NCBI GenBank assembly: GCA_017503015.1
Contig: JAFVTX010000018.1
Location: 1 to 34,508 of the forward strand
DNA from: Fibrobacter sp.
GTDB lineage: Bacteria > Fibrobacterota > Fibrobacteria > Fibrobacterales > Fibrobacteraceae
DNA: 34,508 nt
Direction of reading: 5' to 3'
Part shown: positions 8,648-16,646 of the stretch, piece by piece
Numbering within the stretch: the first letter of the stretch is position 1
How the letters are laid out: each line of letters begins with the position of its first letter
Notes under the pieces: generated by a model
What the model was told of the DNA's origin: nothing
Seen by the model: only the letters and a program-made list of their open reading frames with translations
Databases searched by the model: none
Translations under genes and position numbers: made by a program

Positions 8648-9358
8648 GTGGCTAACCAGCTGAGACATGTGGCCATCATCATGGACGGCAACGGGCGTTG
8701 GGCCCGTAGTCGCGGTTTGGAGCGTTTTCTGGGGCACCGCAAGGGGACCCAGGCCACCATCGATGCCGTTGAAGTAGGTGTGAACCTCAAGCTGGAACAC
8801 ATGACGCTTTACGTGTTCAGTTCCGAGAACTGGGGCCGACCCAGCAAGGAAGTGGATTACCTGATGAACCTCCTCATCGAGATGGTGGTAAAGGAAATCC
8901 CCGACCTCATGGAAAAGAACGTGAAGCTCACGGTCATCGGTAACATGGATCGCCTACCCGAAAAGCCACGGGCAAGTCTCCAGTCTGCCATCGACAAGAC
9001 GGCAAACAATACGGGCATGCAGTTGAACCTGGCCATCTCGTACGGTGGACGGCTCGAAATCGTGGATGCGGCGAAGGCCATTGCCGCGCAGGTGCAGGCG
9101 GGTAAGCTCAAGGTCGAGGATATCGACGAGACCGTATTTGCAAAGAATTTGTACTTAAAGGGCGCTCCCGATCCGGATTTGGTCATCCGCACCGGCGGTG
9201 AATTTAGGCTTTCGAACTACCTGCTCTGGCAGGCGGCCTACAGCGAGTTCTATGTGACGGATACGCTTTGGCCCGACTTTACCAAAGAGGAGTTCCTGAA
9301 GGCTGTGGAGTTTTTCAAAACCCGCGAAAGAAGGTTTGGGAAGGTGTTGCATGAGTAA
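8648..9358 (+). CDS. uppS: Undecaprenyl diphosphate synthase (isoprenyl transferase)
   Basis: UppS extends farnesyl diphosphate with cis-isoprene units to make the lipid carrier for peptidoglycan and glycans. The 236-residue product has the catalytic block IIMDGNGRWARSRG (Asp13), the LYVFSSENWGRP segment, and the C-terminal signature DLVIRTGGEFRLSNYLLWQ with YVTDTLWPDF. The start codon is GTG at 8648, 12 bases after frr. The stop overlaps the cdsA start by 8 bp, showing tight operon coupling. Confidence 0.96.
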   Translation: MANQLRHVAIIMDGNGRWARSRGLERFLGHRKGTQATIDAVEVGVNLKLEHMTLYVFSSENWGRPSKEVDYLMNLLIEMVVKEIPDLMEKNVKLTVIGNMDRLPEKPRASLQSAIDKTANNTGMQLNLAISYGGRLEIVDAAKAIAAQVQAGKLKVEDIDETVFAKNLYLKGAPDPDLVIRTGGEFRLSNYLLWQAAYSEFYVTDTLWPDFTKEEFLKAVEFFKTRERRFGKVLHE

Positions 9359-10232
9359 TCTGGCTCAGCGTTTGATAACGGCGTTTATCGCCATTCCGAT
9401 AGTGTTCTTTTTGCTGTGGTTCAGCGACTACAGCCGTATCGGGCTTATGTGCTTCTTGGCTGGCGTGGGCGCCTGGGAATGGGCGGGTATGGCATCCAAG
9501 ATGTACAAGGGGCCGGACACCCGCTATCTTTCTTTTGCGTCGTCCTTGGCTTTGACCCTGGCATGGACGCTCTCCAAGGGCGGCTATTTCGGGCTTCCTG
9601 CCGTACCATACGTGGTGGGCATGACTTTCCTGGTGATTTTTGCCATCTACATCGGTGTGGCCTACGCCAAGGTGGAAATTGACCATCTGTTCCCCTGGCT
9701 GGTGATGCAGTTGGGAGCTCCGCTATACGTGGGCCTCTGGGGCGGCATGAACGTGCTCATGATGGGCAACGGTCAGGGCCTGGAACATTGCTATGCCTTT
9801 ATCCTGGTGATGACTTCTGTGTGGATGTGCGACACGGTGGCCTATTTCTTCGGAAAATTCGCCGCTGGCAAGGGCCCCTTCGGGCGTCACCCCTTTGCAC
9901 CCAGCATCAGTCCCAAGAAAACTTGGGAAGGAAGCGTCGCTGGTTCTATCGCCACCATTGCCTGGGTGGCCTACTGGGCCAAGTGCAGCGCCGCCCTCAG
10001 CTGCTTTAGTGTAGAAATTGACTGGACCCGGGCCGTTATTCTCGGCGTGCTCGTCACGGTGGCGGGCCAGGCCGGCGACCTCTTGATGAGCGCCCTCAAG
10101 CGCTGGAGCGGAACCAAGGATTCCGGCAACTTGTTCGTGGGTCATGGCGGAGTGCTTGACCGCTGCGATTCGTTCTACCTCGCGGCTCCTGCCCTTTACC
10201 TGCTCATGGATTTTTTCAAGAATATTGCTTAA
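9351..10232 (+). CDS. cdsA: Phosphatidate cytidylyltransferase (CDP-diacylglycerol synthase)
   Basis: CdsA makes CDP-diacylglycerol, the branch point of phospholipid synthesis, in the inner membrane. I choose ATG at 9351 (MSNLAQRLITAFIAIP), which overlaps the uppS stop by 8 bp; an in-frame TTG at 9336 would add five residues inside uppS. The 293-residue product is mostly hydrophobic with several membrane spans. It carries the family signature SALKRWSGTKDSGN-LFVGHGGVLDRCDSF (247-275), including the metal-binding KD and the GGxxDRxDS pair. SPKKTWEG (187-194) is also typical. Confidence 0.95.
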   Translation: MSNLAQRLITAFIAIPIVFFLLWFSDYSRIGLMCFLAGVGAWEWAGMASKMYKGPDTRYLSFASSLALTLAWTLSKGGYFGLPAVPYVVGMTFLVIFAIYIGVAYAKVEIDHLFPWLVMQLGAPLYVGLWGGMNVLMMGNGQGLEHCYAFILVMTSVWMCDTVAYFFGKFAAGKGPFGRHPFAPSISPKKTWEGSVAGSIATIAWVAYWAKCSAALSCFSVEIDWTRAVILGVLVTVAGQAGDLLMSALKRWSGTKDSGNLFVGHGGVLDRCDSFYLAAPALYLLMDFFKNIA

Positions 10233-10244
10233 TAGGTGGACTTT

Positions 10245-10661
10245 ATGAAATCCAAGTTTCTTGTCGGGGCGTGCGCTTTGGTGATGGCCCTTGGGTTTAC
10301 CGCATGTGATGACAGCAGTTCTGCAAGCTCTGATACGGGTACGACGACTACGGAACTCGGTGATGGCGACAAGGGTAATGACAAGAATGCCGACAAGCCG
10401 GGCGACATCTGCGGAGCCAAGCCCGAAGCGGGTTGCAACTTCAAGAAAGAAGACAAGGTCTGGAAGTTCATATACAAGGACTGGAATTACATTGACATTT
10501 ACACATGGACTGATGATTCCACTGTTGAATTCAAGGAATGCATGAACGCCTACCACATGGATAGGAACGATTCGACCTACACGAATGTGACTCGCGACGA
10601 AATGTTCGAGAAGGTGATGGCTGATTGTGAGTCCTTCGCTGATACCGAAGGCGGAAACTAA
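10245..10661 (+). CDS. Small predicted lipoprotein between cdsA and dxr
   Basis: The 138-residue product begins MKSKFLVGACALVMALGFTAC, a lipoprotein signal with the lipidated Cys21. A Ser/Thr/Asp-rich linker (DDSSSASSDTGTTTTELGDGDKG) follows, then a compact cysteine-containing domain (C-GAKPEAG-C, plus two later Cys) rich in aromatic residues (WKFIYKDWNYIDIYTW). The linker style is common in Fibrobacter surface lipoproteins. ATG at 10245 is preferred over GTG at 10236 because AGGTGG at 10234-10239 is a ribosome-binding site for it. It lies 12 bp after cdsA and 12 bp before dxr, so it is co-transcribed with an otherwise housekeeping operon. Function unknown. Confidence 0.75.
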   Translation: MKSKFLVGACALVMALGFTACDDSSSASSDTGTTTTELGDGDKGNDKNADKPGDICGAKPEAGCNFKKEDKVWKFIYKDWNYIDIYTWTDDSTVEFKECMNAYHMDRNDSTYTNVTRDEMFEKVMADCESFADTEGGN

Positions 10662-10673
10662 GGAATTGTGATT

Positions 10674-11819
10674 ATGAAAAACGTTGTTCTTTTGGGCGCT
10701 ACCGGTTCTATCGGAACCTCTAGCGTCGATGTGATTTTGCAACACTCCGATATTTTCAAGCTGTATGCCGTTGCCGCCAACAGCAGTGTGGCGAAGGTGG
10801 CCGAAATTGTGCGCAAGTTCAAGGTGGAACGCGTGTGCATGTTCGACCCGAATGCAGCGAAAGAGTTGGAAAAGGAATTGGGCATGCCTGTGCTCGCCGG
10901 CATGGAAGGCCTGTGCGAACTGGCCGCCGACCCCAAGGCCGATATCATCATCAACGCCCTGATGGGTGCTGTGGGTTGCCTTCCCACCATTACCGCTATC
11001 GAACACGGAAAGTATGTGGCCCTTGCCAACAAGGAAACCATGGTCATGGCGGGCCCTGTCATTTGGGACAAGTTGGCGGAAAACCCCAAGTCATTCATTA
11101 CGCCGATTGATTCCGAACACAGCGCCATTTTCCAGTGCCTTTCCGGACGCCCCGAAAAGGAAGTGGAATTTTTGGAAATTACCGCTTCTGGAGGACCTTT
11201 CCGGGAATGGCCTATTGAAAAGTTTGAATCCATCACCGTGGCCGACGCCCTGAATCACCCGGTGTGGAGCATGGGCAAGAAGATTACCATCGACTCTGCT
11301 TCCATGATGAACAAGGGCCTGGAAGTTCTGGAAGCCCATTTCTTGTTCCACATTCCTTACGAACAGATCAAGGTGGTGGTTCACCCCCAGTCCATGGTGC
11401 ATTCCCTGGTGCAGTTCCGGGATGGTTCCTTGATGGCTCAGCTGGGCGCACCCGACATGCGCATTCCTATCCAGGTGGCGCTTACCTGGCCCGACCGCCT
11501 GCCGCTGGAGACCAAGCGTCTGGACCTGCCGACGCTCGCGAAACTCACCTTCTTCGAGCCGGACTTTAACAAGTTCCGCTGTCTCGCCCTGGCATTTGAA
11601 GCGGGACGTCGTGGCGGTATTGTTCCGGCCATGATGAACGCTGCCAACGAGGTGCTGGTTGATGCCTTCCTCAAGGGAAACCTGAAGTTTACCGACATCC
11701 CGAAGCATGTGGAAACCATAATGGCGGGCGCTCCCACGGTTTCTGGCCACCTGACCCTGGACCAGGTTCTCGAAGCCGACGCCGAAGCCCGCAAATTGAC
11801 CGCTGCGCTTATAAAGTAA
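10674..11819 (+). CDS. dxr: 1-deoxy-D-xylulose 5-phosphate reductoisomerase
   Basis: Dxr makes 2-C-methyl-D-erythritol 4-phosphate, the second step of the MEP isoprenoid pathway, which feeds UppS. The 381-residue product shows the NADPH motif LLGATGSIGTSSVDVI (residues 6-21), ANKETMVMAGP, the active-site PIDSEHSAIFQCL and ITASGGPFREW, and IDSASMMNKGLEVLEAHFLF. ATG at 10674 follows AAGGA with proper spacing; GTG at 10668 in the same frame is less likely. A 154-bp gap with a tandem 18-bp repeat separates it from the cellulase gene. Confidence 0.96.
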   Translation: MKNVVLLGATGSIGTSSVDVILQHSDIFKLYAVAANSSVAKVAEIVRKFKVERVCMFDPNAAKELEKELGMPVLAGMEGLCELAADPKADIIINALMGAVGCLPTITAIEHGKYVALANKETMVMAGPVIWDKLAENPKSFITPIDSEHSAIFQCLSGRPEKEVEFLEITASGGPFREWPIEKFESITVADALNHPVWSMGKKITIDSASMMNKGLEVLEAHFLFHIPYEQIKVVVHPQSMVHSLVQFRDGSLMAQLGAPDMRIPIQVALTWPDRLPLETKRLDLPTLAKLTFFEPDFNKFRCLALAFEAGRRGGIVPAMMNAANEVLVDAFLKGNLKFTDIPKHVETIMAGAPTVSGHLTLDQVLEADAEARKLTAALIK

Positions 11820-11826
11820 CTGTTTT

Positions 11827-11862
11827 GTTACAATAAGGGCAAAAGTTACAATAAGGGCAAAA
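11827..11862 (+). repeat. Perfect tandem duplication of an 18-bp unit after dxr
   Basis: GTTACAATAAGGGCAAAA occurs at 11827-11844 and again, exactly, at 11845-11862, starting 7 bases after the dxr stop. No stem-loop is seen in it. It is followed by an A-rich tract and a CGGCACAATGGGCACAGA stretch. Confidence 0.85.
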
Positions 11863-11940
11863 AACAAAAAAAACGGCACAATGGGCACAGATGTGTCCAA
11901 AAAAGTGGCTCATGCTGCTCCTTTCCCGCTCTTTTGAAAA

Positions 11941-11947
11941 TACATTT
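11941..11947 (+). promoter_or_regulatory. TAnnTTT promoter box for the GH9 gene
   Basis: TACATTT lies 26 bases before the ATG at 11974, with AAGGAG at 11961-11966 as a strong ribosome-binding site. It supports independent transcription of the cellulase gene inside the dxr-rseP gap. No clear -35 box. Confidence 0.4.
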
Positions 11948-11973
11948 AAAAGAGTAAGATAAGGAGTTCTTCT

Positions 11974-13827
11974 ATGGTCCGTTTTGGCTTAAAACAGTGC
12001 GCCCCCGTGGTCGCTCTTTTGGTCTTTTCGCTAGCCTCTGCTGCGAGTGCCGCCACCGCCTACATTAACCAGGTCGGTTATCGTGTGGGTGATGTGAAGG
12101 AATTCACGTTGTTCGAAGGCTCCGGCAATGTGGAAATTGTCGATGCCAGTGGCAAGACTGTATTGACAGTAACTCCGAGCGAAGCTTCGAGTTGGTCCCC
12201 TAGCGGCCAAAATGTATCCCGTGTGAGTTTTACGGACTTGAACACTCCTGGTACATATTCCATCAAGGTGGGCGGTCAGGTGGTCCGTTCTGACTTGAAG
12301 GTTACTGATAAGCCTTTTGAAGATGTGGCGAAGGCAAGTCTCAAGTGGTATTATTACCAGCGTGCCTCCATGGCTCTAGAAGAAACCTACGCGGGTCAAT
12401 GGAAACGTGCTGCGGGTCATACGAATCCCTCTGCAAGGCTTCACAACTCCACTGGAGCTTCGGGTTCAATCAATTCCAGCAAGGGCTGGTACGATGCCGG
12501 TGACTATGGTCGCTATATTGTAAACTCGGGCATTTCTACCTACACGCTCCTTTCTTTGTACGAGCACTTCCCGGATTATTTCAAGACGCTCAAGTGGAAC
12601 ATCCCTGCCGATGGAAACCTGCCGGACCTGCTTGCCGAAATCAAGTATAACTTGGACTGGATGCTCACTATGCAGGCGAGCGACGGCGCAGTTTACCACA
12701 AGTTGACTACACTGCAGTTCCCGGGTGACGTGATGCCCAATAAAGATACGGAACAACTCTATGTTATCGGTAAGGGTACTGCCGCCACGTTTGATTTTGC
12801 CGCTGTGATGGCCGTGGCCGCCCGCGTGTACAGGCCCTTCGATGCTTCTTACGCAGATAAGTGCCTGGAGGCTGCCAAGAAGGCCTATGCTTGGGGTGCA
12901 CAGAATCCGAACGTTCGATTTACCAATCCCTCCGATGTCGGTACGGGAGACTATGCCGACGGCTCCCTCGGCGATGAAAAACAGTTTGCAGGAACGGAAC
13001 TTTTTATTACCACGGGAGAAGCCTCTTACAAGACGAGTGGTGCCTCGGTAAATGTTCCGGGCTGGGCTGATGTCTCGGGCCTGGCTACATACGGCATGGC
13101 AACACATGCTACAGAATTTGGAGGCTCTGCTCAGTCAGCAAAAGATAGCTTGCTCAAAACTGCGAACAATTTTGTAACAAGGACTGCTTCGGGTTTTGGG
13201 GTTGTGATGGCATCGAATGACTTTGTATGGGGTTCGAATGCGGTAGCGGCTAATCAGGGTGTGTGGCTCTTGCATGCCTATTATCTGACTGGTGATAAAA
13301 AGTATTACGAAGCAGCTGTAAAAGTTTTGGATTATTTGCTTGGCAAGAACCCGCTTGACATGTCGTTCGTGACGGGATACGGTGCCAAGTCTCCGAAAAT
13401 GCCTCACCACCGCCCGAGTACGGCTGACGGTGTGATGGATCCTGTTCCCGGTATGATTGTGGGAGGTCCGCAGCCCGGTGGTCAGGATATTACTTCTGAT
13501 TCCTGGGGTTGTAGCAATTACAAGACTGGCAAGCCTGCGACAACCTATACGGATAACCGCTGCAGCTATGCTACAAACGAGGTTGCCATCAACTGGAATG
13601 CTCCCTTTGCCTATTTGGCAGGGGCCATAGAGGCGCTCCATGCAGGGTATGCCCCGAGTTTTGCTGTAGATAGAGTGGCCTGGGAAGGCGGCACAGCAGC
13701 AATTAAGCCTGCAATTGTCCGTCCATCGAATGCCGAACAGGGCCAGCGCCTGCGTTTTGCTGACCAGATGCTCTATGTTGAGAAGAACGGTAAGCGTTTT
13801 GACTTGAAGGGCCATAGGCTGCACTAA
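11974..13827 (+). CDS. Secreted glycoside hydrolase family 9 cellulase
   Basis: The 617-residue precursor has a signal peptide (MVRFGLKQCAPVVALLVFSL..ASA, cleavage near residue 27), an N-terminal Ig-like CelD_N-type domain (about 28-108: YINQVGYRVGD...YSIKVGG) and a GH9 (alpha/alpha)6 domain. Catalytic features are visible: GWYDAGDYGRY with Asp174 and Asp177 (water activation), the FVTGYGAKSPKMPHHRPS signature (His near 478), and NEVAINWNAPFAYLAGA with Glu536 as proton donor. The last ~55 residues end in a basic conserved-looking tail (LYVEKNGKRFDLKGHRLH) like those on Fibrobacter exported enzymes, plausibly a sorting signal. Endo- or exo-activity on beta-1,4-glucan is inferred from the family. 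It sits between dxr and rseP with its own ribosome-binding site and terminator, so it is a passenger in a housekeeping block. Confidence 0.93.
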   Translation: MVRFGLKQCAPVVALLVFSLASAASAATAYINQVGYRVGDVKEFTLFEGSGNVEIVDASGKTVLTVTPSEASSWSPSGQNVSRVSFTDLNTPGTYSIKVGGQVVRSDLKVTDKPFEDVAKASLKWYYYQRASMALEETYAGQWKRAAGHTNPSARLHNSTGASGSINSSKGWYDAGDYGRYIVNSGISTYTLLSLYEHFPDYFKTLKWNIPADGNLPDLLAEIKYNLDWMLTMQASDGAVYHKLTTLQFPGDVMPNKDTEQLYVIGKGTAATFDFAAVMAVAARVYRPFDASYADKCLEAAKKAYAWGAQNPNVRFTNPSDVGTGDYADGSLGDEKQFAGTELFITTGEASYKTSGASVNVPGWADVSGLATYGMATHATEFGGSAQSAKDSLLKTANNFVTRTASGFGVVMASNDFVWGSNAVAANQGVWLLHAYYLTGDKKYYEAAVKVLDYLLGKNPLDMSFVTGYGAKSPKMPHHRPSTADGVMDPVPGMIVGGPQPGGQDITSDSWGCSNYKTGKPATTYTDNRCSYATNEVAINWNAPFAYLAGAIEALHAGYAPSFAVDRVAWEGGTAAIKPAIVRPSNAEQGQRLRFADQMLYVEKNGKRFDLKGHRLH

Positions 13828-13853
13828 ATATAAGCGTTGTTGTATTTTACTTT

Positions 13854-13880
13854 GGCGGGTATAACCCGCCTTCTTTTTTC
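13854..13880 (+). terminator. Intrinsic terminator after the GH9 gene
   Basis: GGCGGGT (13854-13860), loop ATA, ACCCGCC (13864-13870), then TTCTTTTTTC: a perfect 7-bp G+C-rich stem with a U-tract, 26 bases after the cellulase stop. It lies 15 bases before the rseP start, so rseP needs either readthrough or its own promoter. Confidence 0.9.
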
Positions 13881-13894
13881 TACATTTTGCCTTG

Positions 13895-15274
13895 ATGGAA
13901 TCTATTCTTGACAATGTTTTGATGTTTGTGCTGGGCCTTATCGGGCTGAGTTTTCTCGTGACCATTCACGAGCTGGGCCATTTTTTGGTGGCCAAGTGGA
14001 ACAATGTCAAGGTAAACACTTTCAGCATCGGCTTTGGCAAAAAACTGATTAAGTTCCGCCACGGCGAAACGGAATATTGTCTGTCGGCCATACCCTTTGG
14101 CGGTTATGTGGCCATGGCGGGGGAGAACCCGGACAAGCTTAAAGAAGGCCAAGTTCCCGACGAGCGGGATTTTGTAGCCAAGTCGGTGGGCGCCCGTGCG
14201 GCCATCGCCTTTGCGGGACCTTTCATCAACATCGTTTTTGCCTTTTTGCTTTTGATGGTGCTCTACATGGTGGGTGTCGAAGAGGCCGACAACAAGAACC
14301 TTATTGTGGGCTTTGTGGCAAACGATTCTTCGGCAGAAATTGCGGGCATTCAGCCTGGCGATACCATTACCGCTATGAACGAAAAGCCCACCCAGGGCTG
14401 GGACGATTTTCGGGAACAGATTGGCGTGAGCCTCGGTGCAGAGGTGGTGCTGGAAGTCCATCGGGGTGGCGCTCCGCTGAACATTACCGTGGTGCCGCAG
14501 GAACTGGTGATTCCTGCCCAGGATTCTACGGGCAAGCCCATCAAGATGGGCATTGGCGATATCGGGATTTACCCCCGCAACCGCGTCATGGTACGGCTTC
14601 CGCCAGTGGCTGGCTCTGCCGCCGAAAAAGCCGGAATTCTCCAGAATGACACCATTTTTGAGATTAACGGTGAACACATTTCCCGCTACGAAGAAGTGGT
14701 GCGTATTATTGACGGGAGCAAGGGCGAGCCTGTAAACATTACGGTCATTCGAAACGGCGATACCCTTACCAGGGAACTCACCCCAGTCTATAATGAAGAA
14801 TACGACCGTTATATGGTGGGAATCCAGATGGGCTACGTGCTTTTCCGCGAGACAAAGATTGTGCGCCGTGGCCCTGTCGAAGCCTTTACGAAAACTTGCG
14901 CCACCAGCTGGAAAATGACCACCAGCATCTTCCGCTATTTCAAGCGTATGTTCCAGGGACAGGTCAAGGTCGACGCGTTCTCGGGCCCGGTTTCCATTGT
15001 GGCCGTGATGGGTAACGTTTGGATGAGCGGCTTCCAGGACTTCTTGATGCTTTTGGCCCTTATCAGTATAAATTTGGGAGTGATGAACCTGCTGCCCCTG
15101 GCTATTACCGACGGCGGGCTCCTAATGTTCCTCGGAATTGAAAAACTCAGGGGAAAACCCCTTTCTACCAAGACCCAGAGCATTATCCAGAATGTCGCCG
15201 CCGCCTTCTTCATCAGCTTCTTCGTGTTCATCACGATTCTGGATTTTAGCAAGCTTTCGCTTTTTTTGAAATAA
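13895..15274 (+). CDS. rseP: RIP metalloprotease RseP (site-2 protease family)
   Basis: This inner-membrane zinc protease cleaves transmembrane substrates such as anti-sigma factors and signal-peptide remnants. The 459-residue product has HELGH (25-29) in the first membrane helix, a long periplasmic region with two PDZ domains (around SSAEIAGIQPGDTITAMNEKP and SAAEKAGILQNDTIFEINGEH), and the C-terminal NLLPLAITDGGLLMF containing the third zinc ligand Asp406. ATG at 13895 is preferred to the in-frame TTG at 13892. No strong Shine-Dalgarno is seen. In many bacteria it directly follows dxr; here the cellulase gene lies between. Confidence 0.95.
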   Translation: MESILDNVLMFVLGLIGLSFLVTIHELGHFLVAKWNNVKVNTFSIGFGKKLIKFRHGETEYCLSAIPFGGYVAMAGENPDKLKEGQVPDERDFVAKSVGARAAIAFAGPFINIVFAFLLLMVLYMVGVEEADNKNLIVGFVANDSSAEIAGIQPGDTITAMNEKPTQGWDDFREQIGVSLGAEVVLEVHRGGAPLNITVVPQELVIPAQDSTGKPIKMGIGDIGIYPRNRVMVRLPPVAGSAAEKAGILQNDTIFEINGEHISRYEEVVRIIDGSKGEPVNITVIRNGDTLTRELTPVYNEEYDRYMVGIQMGYVLFRETKIVRRGPVEAFTKTCATSWKMTTSIFRYFKRMFQGQVKVDAFSGPVSIVAVMGNVWMSGFQDFLMLLALISINLGVMNLLPLAITDGGLLMFLGIEKLRGKPLSTKTQSIIQNVAAAFFISFFVFITILDFSKLSLFLK

Positions 15275-15288
15275 ATTTCAAATTTTAC

Positions 15289-15323
15289 TTGACATTTTGT
15301 GTCGTCGTGTCGATACTATATTT
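15289..15323 (+). promoter_or_regulatory. Promoter of sbcDC
   Basis: TTGACA (15289-15294) is followed after 17 bases by GATACT (15312-15317) and after 22 bases by TATATTT (15317-15323). Either reading gives a plausible promoter, 45-50 bases before the sbcD start. AGGAGA at 15360-15365 is the ribosome-binding site. Confidence 0.5.
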
Positions 15324-15368
15324 ACAGGCGGGCTATTTTGGCCCAATTCCTGCGAATAGAGGAGAAAC

Positions 15369-16643
15369 ATGAAGTTTATACATACGGCAGACTGGCACCT
15401 GGGCAACTTGATGCACGACATCGACCGCCAAAAAGAAACCGAGCAGTTCCTCGCCTGGCTCAAGAAACGCATCGTAGAACTCGGGGCGCAGTGCCTCGTA
15501 ATCTCAGGCGACATCTTCGATACCACCAACCCGCCCATCGAGGCGCGCAGGCAGTATTTCCGGTTTCTCGCCTCCCTGCTCGAAACAAACTGCAAGAACA
15601 TCGTCCTCATCGGCGGCAACCACGATTCCGGGGCCCTTTTGGATGCCCCGCGCGATCTGCTCGATGCCCTCAATATCCAGATGGTGGGCTCCCTCGGGGA
15701 ACGCCCCGTAGAGGAACTCGTGAAGGAACTGACGGATGCCAGCGGGAACGTCGTGGGCATCAGCGCCGCAGTCCCGTATGTACGCGAAACGGAACTGCGC
15801 CGTTTCAAGCCCGAAGACGCAGTGGATTTCACCCAGAGTACATACTCGGGCATGTACCGTGCCGTTTACGATGCCGCCGAAAAATTGCGCGCCGGCCGCG
15901 ACATCCCCATCGTGGCAACGGGCCACCTGTACGCCTCCAGGCTGGAAGGTCGCCCCGAAAACGACGAGGGCAGGGACGCGAAGGAACACGGCATGCGCGA
16001 CATCGTCGGGAACCTCGGGACAATCCCCGTCTCCGTTTTCCCGGAAGGCCTCGACTACGTGGCCCTCGGGCATATCCACTACACCACCATGGTGGCGCGC
16101 AACCCGAAGGTGCGGTACTCGGGCTCGCCGTTCGTGCTCGGATTTGACGAAGCAAGCATCCCGCACCATATCCTCTGTGTCGACCTGCAGAAGGGCGCAG
16201 AACCCGCCGTGCAGAAAATCGAGACCCCGCAGTACTTCAAGTTCCTGCGCGTATCGGGCTCTGTCGCGGATATCGTCATGCAGCTGAACCAGCTGAAAAA
16301 TGCGCCCGCAGAAAAGCCCCTGAAGGTGGAAGTCGTGTACGACTACGCTCCGGGCGTGAGCATCAACGAGGCGCTCGAATCCGTGCTGGAAGGCGCCCCA
16401 TTCGAGGTCGTGAGCAAGAAGGTGAAACGCGCCGACACCCTTGCGGCGGACGCCTTCTCGGACGATACGCTCGAATCGGTCGACGTCCTTACCGACGAAG
16501 AAGTTTTCAAGCGTCTCGTGATGAGCAAGACGGGTGCGCCCGAAATGGACGAAAGTATCCAGAAGACCCTCGATGAATACCTCCCGCTTTTCAGGCAGGT
16601 GGTCGAAGAAGTCAACAACGAAACCGGCAGCGAGGAGGCCTAA
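15369..16643 (+). CDS. sbcD: Exonuclease SbcD (Mre11-type subunit)
   Basis: SbcD is the metallophosphoesterase nuclease of the SbcCD complex, which opens hairpins and processes palindromic DNA and double-strand breaks. The 424-residue protein has the five phosphoesterase motifs: HTADWHLG (Asp8, His10), VISGDIFDT (Asp48), IGGNHDSG (Asn84, His85), a VATGHLYAS histidine near 186, and ALGHIHYTT near 233. The C-terminal part carries the capping and SbcC-binding regions. It starts with a clear AGGAG site and its stop is 3 bp before sbcC. The complex may matter here because the genome is rich in palindromic repeats. Confidence 0.95.
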   Translation: MKFIHTADWHLGNLMHDIDRQKETEQFLAWLKKRIVELGAQCLVISGDIFDTTNPPIEARRQYFRFLASLLETNCKNIVLIGGNHDSGALLDAPRDLLDALNIQMVGSLGERPVEELVKELTDASGNVVGISAAVPYVRETELRRFKPEDAVDFTQSTYSGMYRAVYDAAEKLRAGRDIPIVATGHLYASRLEGRPENDEGRDAKEHGMRDIVGNLGTIPVSVFPEGLDYVALGHIHYTTMVARNPKVRYSGSPFVLGFDEASIPHHILCVDLQKGAEPAVQKIETPQYFKFLRVSGSVADIVMQLNQLKNAPAEKPLKVEVVYDYAPGVSINEALESVLEGAPFEVVSKKVKRADTLAADAFSDDTLESVDVLTDEEVFKRLVMSKTGAPEMDESIQKTLDEYLPLFRQVVEEVNNETGSEEA

Positions 16644-16646
16644 TAC

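Noticed and set aside
9723-11006. 427-residue antisense frame across cdsA, the lipoprotein and dxr
   Set aside because: It crosses three well-supported genes and has no family features.
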